NCBI GenBank assembly: GCA_021464245.1
Contig: JADCRB010000028.1
Coordinates: 4,816,687-4,880,686, forward strand
DNA: 64,000 nt
Reading direction: 5' to 3'
Source: Carallia brachiata
Taxonomy: Eukaryota; Streptophyta; Magnoliopsida; Malpighiales; Rhizophoraceae
The notes beneath the pieces are model-generated. The model had not been told where the DNA came from and did not search any database. It saw only the letters and a list, made by a program, of their open reading frames with translations. Within the stretch, counting starts at the first letter, position 1. Each line of letters starts with the position of its first letter. Shown piece by piece: positions 9,812 through 19,440 of the stretch. Made by a program: the position numbers and the translations under genes.

Positions 9812-10525
9812 ATGGCAGGTGGTTCAGATCTTGATGCTGTACGTGAGCGCGTAGCCAAACTCTTTCAGGTACTCCGTGAACTTCTGGAGGATGCAAATTT
9901 CACCGTGTTCCAGTCATTGGTGCTCCATGAGCAGTACATAATCGATCTACAGCAGGAACAAGAGGTGGTGTCCTCTTCAAAACACAGCTTTTCGGCTTGA
10001 GGAGATGGCAGCAGAAATAGCCATCCTCAAGAAGGCTGTGGGCTCTCAACCAAGTGGAGGTGTCATGGAGTGCTTGATTAAGATGAAGGTGTCGGAGCCT
10101 AAATCCTTCGAGGGAGCGAGCAATGCCAAAGAGATCGAGAATTTTCTGTGGGATATGGAGCAGTACTTCAAAGCTGCCCAAGTGCCAGACGACGAGAAGG
10201 TCAATCTGACCAGCATGTATCTAGCCAAGGATGCCAAGCTGTGGTGGCAGACTCGATTGGATGATGATGCAAGTGTGAGCAGGTCTAAGATCGAGACGTG
10301 GGAGAGCCTAAAGAAAGACTTGAAGGACTAGTTCTTACCCTGCAACACGTCATGGGTTGCGAGGGAATCGTTGAAGAAGTTGAAGTATAGTAGTACGGTG
10401 CTTGACTACGTGAAGGAATTCAGTTCCTTAATGCTTGACATCCGCAACATGTCGGATGAGGACAAGCTTTTCAACTTCCTATCCGTCTTCAACCTTGGGC
10501 TCAACTCGAGCTTAGAAGGCAAGGT
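9812..10525 (+). pseudogene. gag: E2 gag
   Basis: The start at 9812 gives MAGGSDLDAVRER..., broken by a frameshift near 9981 and resuming at 10005. Conserved blocks are present (ENFLWDMEQYFKAAQ, LTSMYLAKDAKLWWQTR). TAG at 10329-10331 ends the second piece at the same Gln codon as in E1. Downstream the frame again encodes the capsid C-terminal region (DYVKEFSSLMLDIRN, DEDKLFNFLS) up to about 10490, where a small deletion shifts it. Confidence 0.88.
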
Positions 10526-12040
10526 GTGAAGGACCTTTCTTCAGCAATGGCTGCGGCTGATGGTTTAGTTGATTTTTGGATCAACAAGTCTTCTGATTCT
10601 GATATTGGGAAGCAGCCCAAGGATAAGGGCAAGAAGAAGAAGGAGGGCAAGAAAGATAAGCACAATGGTGGCAGCAAAGATAAAGGAAAAGCCGTTTACC
10701 AAGAACAAGGTAAAGGCAAAACTAACTCGGGTTGTTTCATATGTAATGGACCACACAGGGCTAAGGAGTGCCCCAAGCGGGAGAAGTTAAGTGCCATAGT
10801 TGCTGAGGAGAGTGGCCTCTCGGATGATGTTGGCCCCTCTCGTGTCGATCCAACACTGGTGATAGCCAACACTGGTGCTACCCACAAATTTGTTGCTGAG
10901 AGGACAATGGGGTCACTAGGTTTGAAAGTCACCAAGATCGGGAGTCAAATAAAGGCAGTCAACTCGGCAGCCCGGGAGGTGCTTGGCAAGGCATTGGGAG
11001 TGCAAGTAACTATGGGCAATTGGTCTGGTAATCTTAACTTCACTGTGATTCCATTAGATGATTTTGACATCATACTGGGAGTTGATTTCTTTGTGAGCAC
11101 AAAAGTTGCTTTGTTGCCTCACTTGGGTGGTCGCATGATCTTGCATGAGGATCATCCATGTTTCGTTGCTGGAACGTTCACTCCCTCTTCCAGTATTGGT
11201 GGGAAGTCAGGTGGTATGCTGTCAGCTATGCAGGTGAAGCATGGGCTGAAGAAGGGAGAAGTCACCTACCTTGCTGCTTTCATGGAGATCAAAGAAGGTA
11301 TTGTTGCGGAGGTGCCTGACAGTGTAGCGAATCTGTTGGGAAAGTTCACTGACGTGATGCCTCCTGAACTCCCCAAGTGTCCTCCCCCGAGGCGTGCCAC
11401 TGACCACAAGATCGATTTTGTGCCCGGTTCCAAACCACCAACACAAGCCCCATATTGCATGAGTCTGCTAGAATTGGCAGAACTGAGTAAGCAGTTGACG
11501 GAGTTGATGGATGCAGTCGTAATTCAGCCCTCCAAAGCACCATATGGTGCCCCGTTGTTGTTTCAGAGGGAACACGATGGCTTCTTGCGAATGTGTGTCG
11601 ATTACAGGGTTCTGAACAAGATGACGATGAATAACAAGTACCCTATCCCATTGATAGTGGACTTGTTTAAACAGGTTGGCGAGAGCCTTGTATTTTACCA
11701 AGCTGGATCTGCGGTCTAGATATTGGCAAGTCAGGATTGCAAAAGGAGATGAGGGGAAAACCACGTGCATCACTTGCTATGGCTCCTACGAATTCTTGGT
11801 GATGCCATTCGGTTTGACTAACGCCCCTGCTACTTTCTGTAATTTAATGAATGATGTATTTCATGACTTCATTGATCATTTTGTGGTAGTATATCTGGAT
11901 GATATTGTTGTGTATAGTGAGTCCTTGGAGGATCACTTGTCCCACCTGAGGTTGGTGTTGTCCAGGCTGAATTATATGTTAGAAAGGAGAAATGCGAGTT
12001 TGTTTGGCGAGAGATTGCATTCCTTGGGCATAGGGTGAGT
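10526..12040 (+). pseudogene. pol: E2 zinc knuckle, protease and reverse transcriptase
   Basis: A 397-codon open stretch (10526-11719) holds the basic linker, CCHC knuckle CFICNGPHRAKEC, a protease and the N-terminal RT. The protease motif reads NTGATHKF instead of DTGATHNF, so the catalytic Asp is lost, and about 30 residues before it (present in E1) are deleted. RT frameshifts near 11670, then continues in 11676-12038 with [20 protein letters not shown] and the catalytic YLDD motif (VYLDDIVVYSES). Another frameshift lies near 11965. Confidence 0.9.
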
Positions 12041-12731
12041 CGAGGGCAAGTTAAAATGGACGAGAGAAAAAGTCCAGGCAATAGTGGAGTGGGAGGCCCC
12101 TACCAAAGTGTCTGAGTTGAGATCCTTTTTTGGCTTGTCTAACTATTACAGGAAGTTCGTGCAAGGTTACTCCAAAAAGGTGACCCCATTGATAGACTTA
12201 CTCAAGAAGGATAGACCTTGGAGGTGGACTACAGATTGCCAAGAAGCCTTTGACAAATTGAAGGCAGTAGTGCCCACGGTGCCGGTCCTAAGGCTGCCTG
12301 ATTTCGAGTTGCCTTTCAGTGTGCTAACTGACACCTCAGACAAAGCCATTGGAGGTGTGTTAGTACAGGAAGGCAACCCCATTGCCTATGAGAGCCGAAA
12401 AATCAATGATGCAGAGCAGCGGTACTCAGCCCATGAGAAGGAGATGCTGGCAGTGGTGCATTGCCTTCGCACATGGAGGGTGTATTTTCTGGGTACTAGG
12501 TTTGTGGTTCGGACAGACAATGTGGCTAACACATTCTTTCAGACTCAGAAGATGCTTTCTGCACGGCAGGCGCGGTGGCAGGAGTTCGTGGCTGAATACG
12601 ATTTTACTTGGGAACACAAGCCAGGAAGGCAAAATCAGGTGGCAGATGCCGTAAGTCGCCGACAAGTGCAAGAGACGGTTGCTGCCCTCACTCAAGTGCA
12701 AAGTGACTTGCTATCCAAAATCAAGGAATAG
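12041..12731 (+). pseudogene. pol: E2 RT connection and RNase H
   Basis: One open frame covers the end of RT ([22 protein letters not shown]) and RNase H. RNase H acidic residues are visible: Asp in [11 protein letters not shown], Glu in [10 protein letters not shown], Asp in VRTDN, and Asp in VADAVSR. This is the only RNase H on the plus strand; E1 has lost it. It ends at a TAG just before PHDATYQ, which starts the integrase zinc region. Confidence 0.9.
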
Positions 12732-13310
12732 GCCCCACATGATGCCACATATCAGGAAGTGGTACAGCAGGTCAAAGACGGTGTGGTAAGGCGATACTGG
12801 CCCGATAATGATTTATTGCATGTCAAGGGTAATCGTGTATATGTTCCTAGTGGTGCAGGCCTTAGGAAGGAAATACTGCGAGAGTCTCATGATTCACAGC
12901 GGACTAGTCATCCTAGCGCCGAAAGGATGATGGCCTTGTTGTCCCACAACTACTACTGGCCAAAGATGGAAGATGACGTCGAGGCATATGTCAAGACGTG
13001 CATCACTTGTCAGCAGGACAAGACGGAGCAGCAGAAGGAGGCAGGTTTGTTGCAGTCGCTACCCATTTCTACAAAGCCATGGGTGTCGCATTTGATGGAT
13101 TTCATTAGCAGATTCTCGAAGATTGATGGCATGGGATCTGTCATAGTGGTGGTGGATCGGTTTTCCAAGTATGCGGTGCTTATTCCTGCCCCCTCTTCAT
13201 GTCAAGCGGAGATAGCTGCTGAGCTTTTCTACAAGCAGGTAGTAAAGTACTTTGGGTTGCCTGAAGATATTGTGAGCGATCGGGATCCTCGTTTTACTGG
13301 CAGGTACTAG
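12732..13310 (+). pseudogene. pol: E2 integrase zinc-binding region and catalytic core
   Basis: The region shows the HHCC zinc domain (SHDSQRTSHPS and CITCQQDK), then Asp in LMDFISRFSK and Asp in VSDRDPRF. The frame ends at a TAG (13308-13310) where the family has Trp in GRFWTS, a TGG-to-TAG change. Downstream the catalytic Glu is still encoded near 13387 (TEWVN). Confidence 0.88.
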
Positions 13311-13960
13311 ACGTCATTGTTCAACATGATGGGTTCAGAAGTGAAATTCTCTACTGCCAACCATCCTCAGACTGATGGCCAGACGGAGTGGGTCAATGTT
13401 TAGCTAGAGGAGGCCCATAATAGCTTGGACAAGGCAGCCAGGCAGATGAAAAAGTATGCGGACCGAGGAATGAGGGACGTGCAGTTCCAAGTTGGGGATA
13501 GGCTTTGCTGAAACTTACTACCTAAATTTGGAAGAAGATCAGCAGCAAGTTAGTGCATCGTGGGCTAGTTCCAAATTATGACGGTCCCTTCATAGTGGTG
13601 AAGAAAGTTGGCAATGTTGCATACAGGTCGCAACTCTCAGAGAGGTTGAAGCTGCATCCAACCTTCCACATGAGTTTCTTGAAGCCCTTCCACAAGGAAG
13701 CAAGCGATGAGCCTCCAAGGAAATAAGCACGACGTGCTCCCCCTACAATCAGAACTGAGTTCCAACGTGAAGTGGAGAGAATTCTAGACCATCGAACGCA
13801 GGGACAAAGTAAGAAGAACAGGCGGGTTGCGTACTTGGTCAAGTGGAAGAATGCCCCAGACAGTGAGGTGAGCTAGGAAAGAGATGTGACTCTATGGCAG
13901 TTCGAGAAGTAGGTGCAAGACTACCTATCAACCCTACCAATGAGGACGTTGGCTTCAACA
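13311..13960 (+). pseudogene. pol: E2 integrase C-terminus and chromodomain
   Basis: About 250 bp are deleted near 13400 relative to E1. The rest encodes the linker (RQMKKYADRGMRD), HPTFHMSFLKPFH, and the chromodomain VERILDHRTQG, YLVKWKNAPD and QFEK, with stops including TAG at 13874-13876 at the conserved Trp. The polypurine tract and LTR3 follow. Confidence 0.86.
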
Positions 13961-13973
13961 GGTGGGGGTGGTT

Positions 13974-14832
13974 TGTTAGCCCCTTGAACACTTGGCATGT
14001 GGGAGTTGGCGGCACCTTGCGCCAATTCTTAGCATGGGACTTTGGAGTGGCTGGGCACTCCCTAAGGCAAGGTGAAAACTGAGAGGGTTAGCGTAGGCAC
14101 GAGCCTACATGCAGGTCCTAGTGTGGACCAAGACTTGGGTTGGAGAAAGGATACTGGGCTACATGTTCGTGGGTTCTGTCAGATGAGCCATGGGCTTGGG
14201 CCAAGAGGCCCAAAACACGAGACTGGGTCTTGGCCAAGTCTGCATGGCACTGCGTGGCACCGAGTCTCCTACGACATGTGGAACGTGGGGACGTGCAGGT
14301 GTGGCTTTATTCGGTTGGCCGAGCATCAGGAAAATGCTCATCAGATCGCGCATGGCAAAGGATCGTGGGTAGATAAGGCTTATCGAAGATCAAGTGATGG
14401 ATGATCGTGGGAGATAAGGCTTGTCAGGATCAAGTCAAGGATGAGATCGTGGGGAGATGAGGATTATCAGCCACGATAGAGATCGTGGGGAGATAATGTT
14501 TATCTCCAAGCCCTAGATAGCTGGGGGTATCAGCTATGTATAGACCTATAGGTTGTCATTTGTACTCAGCGAAATAGAAATCACTCAGAGAGAAAGAGTG
14601 AAACACTATTAAGACTTCAAGTGATTGTTCCTTTGTATTACTTGAGTTAAGTAATGAAAGGTTGGAAAAGGTTCTCGTATATGCTCTTGTGTCTCTTTTG
14701 AGTGTGTGAGTTGTGTACCTTACTTATAAAGTTCCATTGTGAAAATCGTTGTGTGTGCGGTTGGCTGAGACTAAGTGTGACTTAGTGACATCACAAGGCG
14801 AAATTTTGGGTGAGAGAATTAGCCTTGTGACA
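13974..14832 (+). repeat. LTR3, full length
   Basis: 859 bp from TGTTAGCCCC to AGCCTTGTGACA, collinear with LTR2. It contains the GATGGATGATCGTGG repeats, a mutated TATA site (CTATGTATAG) and the palindrome CTAAGTGTGACTTAG at 14771-14785. Its right flank is the pentamer CCTAC. Confidence 0.94.
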
Positions 14833-14837
14833 CCTAC
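14833..14837 (+). other. Putative target-site duplication CCTAC between LTR3 and LTR4
   Basis: CCTAC separates the 3' end of LTR3 from the 5' start of LTR4. The same pentamer occurs in 18S rRNA at GGCCTACCATGG, exactly where the other LTR/18S junctions of this window lie, and is five bases long as expected for a Ty3/gypsy duplication. Confidence 0.7.
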
Positions 14838-15386
14838 TGTTAGCCCCTTGAACACTTGGCATGCGGGAGTTGGGGGCACCTTGCGCGAACTCCTAGCATG
14901 GGACTTTGGAGTGGCTGGGCACTCCCTAAGGCAAGGTGAAAACTGAGAGGGTCAGCATAGGCACGGGCCTACATGTGGGTCCCAGTGTGGACCAACACTG
15001 GGGTTGGACAAAGGATGCTAGGCTACATGTTCGTGGGCTCCATAATGGGCCATGGGCTTGGGCCAAGAGGCCAAAAACACGAGACTGGGTCTTGGCCAAG
15101 TCTGCATGGCACTGAATGGCACAGCATGGCATGGTGTGGCACTGAGTTTCCTACGACGTGTGGAACGTGGGGACGTGTGAGTGTGGCTCTATCCGGTTGG
15201 CCGAGCATCAGGATAATACTCATCAGATCGCGCATGGCAAAGGATCGTGGGTAGGTAACTTATCGAGATCAAGTGATGGATGATCGTGGGAGATAAGACT
15301 TATCAGGATCAAGTCATGGCTAGACTAAGTGTGACTTAGTGCCATCACAAGGTGACATTTTGTGTGAGAAAATTAGCCCTGTGACA
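14838..15386 (+). repeat. LTR4 with internal deletion, abutting 18S rDNA
   Basis: It begins TGTTAGCCCC and ends AGCCCTGTGACA like a complete LTR. About 310 bp are missing between CAAGTCATGG and CTAGACTAAG, removing the TATA box and the likely polyadenylation region. It could be a solo LTR or the end of a further element. 18S sequence starts at the next base. Confidence 0.9.
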
Positions 15387-15701
15387 GGTACCAAGGTTGT
15401 GACGGGTGACGGAGAATTAGGGTTGAATTCCGGAGAGGGAGCCTAAGAAACGGCTACCACATCTAGGGAAGGCAGCAGGCGCGCAAATTACCCAATCCTG
15501 ACACGAGGAGGTAGTAGCAATAAATAACAATACCGGGCTCTTACGAGTTGGTAATTGGAATGAGTACAATCTAAATCTCTTAACGAGGATCCATTGGAGG
15601 GCAAGTATGGTGCTAGCAGCCGCGGTAATTCCAGCTCGCGTTGAAGCTGGAATTGTTGGTCTAGATCATTGCAATTGTTGGTCTTCCACGAGGAATTCCT
15701 G

Positions 15702-15739
<38 letters not shown>

Positions 15740-15865
15740 ATCCTAGGAGCCATAGGGTCGCTCCTACCGATTGAATAGTCCGGTGAAGTCCTCTGAACCT
15801 TATCATTTAGAGGATGGAGAAGTCGTAACAAGGTTTCTGTAGGTGAACCTGTGGAAGGATCATTG
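15387..15865 (+). rRNA. 18S rRNA gene, rearranged fragment (plus arm)
   Basis: Two 18S pieces are fused. 15387-15636 runs from the CCTACCATGG region (here GGTACCAAGG) to the 530-loop (GTGCTAGCAGCCGCGGTAATTCCAGCT). 15655-15865 is the 3' end (ATTGCAATTGTTGGTCTTC... to GGAAGGATCATTG). About 1.1 kb between them is missing and replaced by a short fold-back. In the 3' piece the universal GTACACACCGCCCGTC block is replaced by unrelated sequence around 15736-15755, and about 54 bp of helix 44 are deleted between GAAGT direct repeats. It is a pseudogene. Confidence 0.92.
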
Positions 15866-16082
15866 TCGAAACCTCTGCCCAGCAGAACGATCCACGAACA
15901 TGTTAACATCACACGACACGGGGCCTGCGTTGGTCCGTGGGCACCCGCACGCTGCAGCGTCTGTTGTGAGGCCGACCGCTCGTCGGTCGCCCCCACAGCA
16001 CGAACCACAAAACCCCAGCGTACGTCGCGCCAAGGAAATAAAAAAGTGAAAGGCAATGCCTCGTCTCCACAGGAACGGAGCC
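15866..16082 (+). other. ITS1 (internal transcribed spacer 1), near-complete
   Basis: It starts TCGAAACC directly after the 18S 3' end and has the conserved plant ITS1 motif GCGCCAAGGAA at 16027-16037. It is cut by the inverted 18S copy before any 5.8S sequence. It is the best single marker in the window for placing the species, and looks less decayed than the rRNA fragments around it. Confidence 0.85.
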
Positions 16083-16403
16083 CTTACTAGGAATTTCTCG
16101 TTGAAGACCAACAATTGTAATGATCTAGACCAACAATTCCAGCTTCAATGCGAGCTGGAATTACTGCGGCTACTAGCACCAGACTTGCCCTCCAATGGAT
16201 CCTCGTTAAGGGATTTAGATTGTACTCATTCCAATTACCAGACTCGTAAGAGCCCGATATTGTTATTTATTGCCACTACCTCCTCGTGTCAGGATTGGGT
16301 AATTTGCGCGCCTGCTGCCTTCCTTGGATGTGGTAGCCGTTTCTCAGGCTCCCTCTCCGGAATTCAACCCTAATTCTCCATCGCCCGTCACCACCATGGT
16401 AGC
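16083..16403 (-). rRNA. 18S rRNA gene, rearranged fragment (minus arm)
   Basis: The reverse complement of this stretch matches 15387-15706 along its whole length, including the same fused junction and fold-back, the GTGCTAG change in the 530-loop region, and the LTR junction at GCTACCATGG. Differences between the arms are scattered substitutions. LTR5 abuts at 16404. Confidence 0.92.
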
Positions 16404-17278
16404 TGTCATAGGGCTAATTTTCTTACCCAAAATTTCGCCTTGTGATGGCACTAAGTCACACATAGTCTCAGCCAACCGCACACACACAAGGATTGCACAA
16501 TGGAACATTATATGTAGGCACACAACTCACACACTCAAAAGAGACACAAGAGCATATACGGGAACCTTTCCCAACCTTTTGTTACTTAACTCAAGTAATA
16601 CAATGGAACAATCACCTAAACTCTCAACAGTGTTTCACTCTTTCTCTCTGAGTGATTTCTCTTTCATTGAGTACAAATGACAACCCATAGGTTCTATATA
16701 TAGCTGACACCCCCAGCTATCTAGGTCTTGGAGATAAGCATTATCTCCCCATGATCTCTATCGTGGCTGATAACCCTCATCTTCCCACTATCTCATCCAT
16801 GACTTGATCCTGATAAGCCTTATCTCCCACGATCATCCATCCCTTGATCTCGATAAGCCTTATCTACCCATGATCCTTTGCCATGCACGATCTGATGAGC
16901 ATTATCATGCTCGGCCAACCGGATAGAGCCACACCGTACATCCCCATGTTCCACACATCGTAGGAGATTCGATGCCACACAGTGCCATGCTACGCAATGC
17001 AGTGCCATGCAGACTTGGCCAAGGCCCAGTCCTGTGTTTTGGGCCTCTTGGCCCAAGCCCATGGCCCATCTGATGGAGCCCACGAACATGTAGCCCAGCA
17101 TCCTTTGTCCAACCCAAGTCTTGGTCCACATTGGGACCTGCATGTAGGCTCGTGCCTACGCTGACCCTCTCAGCTTTCACCTTGCTTCAAAGAGTGCCCA
17201 GCCACTCCAAAGTCCCATGCTAGGAATTGGCGCAAGGTGCCGCCAACTCCTACATGCCAAGTGCTCATGGGGCTAACA
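16404..17278 (-). repeat. LTR5, full length, 3' LTR of E3
   Basis: 875 bp; in element sense it runs from TGTTAGCCCC (at 17278) to AGCCCTATGACA (at 16404). It is the best preserved LTR with respect to the TATA box. Its 3' terminus abuts 18S GCTACCATGG, mirroring the LTR4/18S junction. Confidence 0.93.
16694..16703 (-). promoter_or_regulatory. LTR TATA box (LTR5)
   Basis: CTATATATAG (palindromic core) sits at the same LTR position as in LTR1, downstream of the GATGGATGATCGTGG repeats in element sense. Confidence 0.6.
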
Positions 17279-18740
17279 AACCACACCCACCTGTTGAAGC
17301 CAACGTTTGTTGGTAAGGTTGATAGGTAGTCTTCCACCTTCTTCTTGAACTTCCATAGAGTCGCATCTCTTTCCCAGCTCGCCTCATTATCTGGGCATTC
17401 TTCCACTTAACCAAGTACTCAACCCGCCTTTTCTTTACTTTATCCCTGCGTTCGGTGGTCTAGAATTCTCTCCACTTCACGCTGGAACTCACTTCTGATT
17501 GTAGGGGGAGCACGTCATGCTTGTTTCCTTGGAGGCTCATCGCCCGTTTCCTCATGGAAGGGCTTCAAGAAACTCATGTGGAAAGTTGGATGCACCTTCA
17601 ACCTTTCTGGGAGCTGCAACCTGTATGCAACATTGCCAACTTTCTTCACCACTGTGAAGGGATTGTCATACTTTGGAACCAGCCCATGATGCACTATCTT
17701 GCTGCTGATCTTCTTCCAAATTTGGGGAGTAAGTTTCAGGAACACCTTATCCCCAACTTGGAACTCCACATCCCTCCTTCCTCGGTACGCATACTTTTTC
17801 ATCTGCCTAGCTGCCTTGTCCAAGCTATCTTGGGCCTCCTCTAACCGCTCTTGCTTAGAACGGGCAAACTGGTGTGCTGCCGGACATCTCCATCCTGAGC
17901 TAGTCCTGGCCACATCATTAGGAGTAAGGGGTTGTTGCCCCATAGCTATCTCAAAAGGACTCATACCTGTGGAAGAGGACTTATGAAGATGGTAGCAAAA
18001 TTAGGTCGAATCCAACAACTCAAGCCAATTCTGCTGGCTTGTCGTCACGTAATGTCAAAGATATTCCTCAAGTAGGCCATTGATCCGCTCCGTCTAGCCA
18101 TCAGTCTAAGGATGGTTGGCAGTAGAGAATTTCAATTCTGAACCCATCATGTTGAACAATGACGTCCAGAACCTGCCAGTGAAACGAGGATCCCGATCGC
18201 TCACAATATCTTCAGGCAACCCAAAGTACTTTACTACCTGCTTGTAGAAAAGCTCAGCGGTTGTCTCCGCTTGACATGAAGAGGGGGTAGGAATAAACAC
18301 CGCATACTTGGAAAACTGACCTACCACCACCATGATAGATCCCATGCCATCAACCTTTGGGAACCCGCAAATGAAATCCATCGAAACTGACACCCATGGC
18401 TTCGTAGGAATAGGTAGCGGCTACAACAAACCCGCCTCCTTTTGTCGCTCTGTCTTGTCTTGCTGACAAGTGATGCACGTCCTGACATATGCTTCGACGT
18501 CATCTTCCATCTTTGGCTAGTAGTAGTTGCGGGACAGCAAGGCCATCATCCTTTCGACGCCAGGATGACCAGCCCACTGTGAATCATGAGACTCCCGCAG
18601 TATCTCCTTTATAAGGCCTGCACCACTGGGAACATATACACGATTACCCTTGGCATGCAATAAATTAGTATCGAGCCAGTATCGCCTTACCACACCCTTT
18701 TTGACATGCTGTACCACTTGTTGATATGTGGCATCATGTG
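17279..18740 (-). pseudogene. pol: E3 integrase and chromodomain
   Basis: In element sense: HHCC zinc region (ESHDSQWAGHPGVERM), core with Asp in VSMDFICGFPK and Asp in VSDRDPRF, C-terminal region MSPFEIAMGQQPLTPND, HPTFHMSFLKPFHEETGD, then chromodomain remnants ending CPDNEASWERD and VEDYLSTL. Unlike E1 and E2, the chromodomain Trp codon in SWER is intact and the ~250-bp C-terminal region deleted in E2 is present. Several TAG/TGA stops split the frame, and an Asp of the conserved VVVDRF block is Gly. Confidence 0.88.
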
Positions 18741-19440
18741 GGGCCAGTTCCCTGATTTTGTCTACCAAGTCACTCTGCACATGAGTGAGGTTAGCAACCG
18801 TCTCTTGCACTTGTCGGCGACTTAGGGCATTCGCCACCTGATATTGCCTTCCTGGCTTGTGTTCCCAAGTAAAATCGTACTTAGCCAAGAACTCCTGCCA
18901 CCGCGCCTGCCATGCAGAAAGCTTCTTCTGAGTCTAAAAGAATGTGTTAGCCACATTATCGGTCCGAACCACGAATCGAGTACCCAGCAAATACACCCTC
19001 AAGGTGCGAAGGTAATGCACCATTGCCAGCATCTCCTTCTCTTGGGCTGAGTACCACTACTCTGCATCATTGAGTTTCTGGCTCTCATAGGCAATGGGGT
19101 GGCCTTCCTGCACTAACACACCACCAATGGCTTTATCGGAGGCGTCAGTTAGCACCCTAAAAGGCAACTTGAAATCAAGCAGCCTTAGGACCGGCTCCGT
19201 GGACACTGCTGCCTTTAACTTGTCAAAGGCTTCTTGGCAATCTGTGGTCCACCTCCAGGGTCTATCCTTTTTGAGTAAGTCTGTCAATGGGGCCACCTTT
19301 TTGGAGTAACCCTGCACAAACTTCCTGTAGTAGTTAGACAAACCAAGAAAGGATCTCAACTTAGACACTTTGGTAGGGGCCTCCCACTTCACTATTGCCT
19401 GGACTTTTCTCTCGTCCATTTTAACTTGCCCTCTACTCAC
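18741..19440 (-). pseudogene. pol: E3 RNase H and RT connection
   Basis: In element sense the segment encodes [36 protein letters not shown], then after a stop the [15 protein letters not shown] and [14 protein letters not shown] blocks. Acidic RNase H residues are mostly present. Stops near 18935 and 19061 interrupt it. Confidence 0.86.

Larger units (their letters stand above)
8915..14832 (+). mobile_element. Ty3/gypsy chromovirus copy E2 (LTR2 to LTR3), the most complete copy
   Basis: Two full LTRs (868 and 859 bp) flank an internal region of about 4.2 kb with gag, protease, RT, RNase H, integrase and chromodomain in the usual order. It is dead: stops in gag, a catalytic Asp lost in protease, at least two frameshifts in RT, and a deletion of about 250 bp in the integrase C-terminal part near 13400. 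E1 and E2 share the stops at the gag ELKDQ codon and the chromodomain Trp, which E3 lacks, so E1 and E2 come from one another or from a common dead parent. Confidence 0.93.
15387..16403. repeat. Inverted duplication of rearranged 18S around an ITS1-containing spacer
   Basis: Arms 15387-15706 and 16083-16403 are inverted copies of ~320 bp with a 376-bp spacer. Beyond them the inversion extends into LTRs (LTR4 against LTR5) and chromovirus internal regions (E2 against E3), giving arms of at least 4 kb with indels. Confidence 0.88.

Noticed and set aside
15843..16114. Small open frames over 18S/ITS1
   Set aside because: They are fully explained by the 18S 3' end and ITS1.
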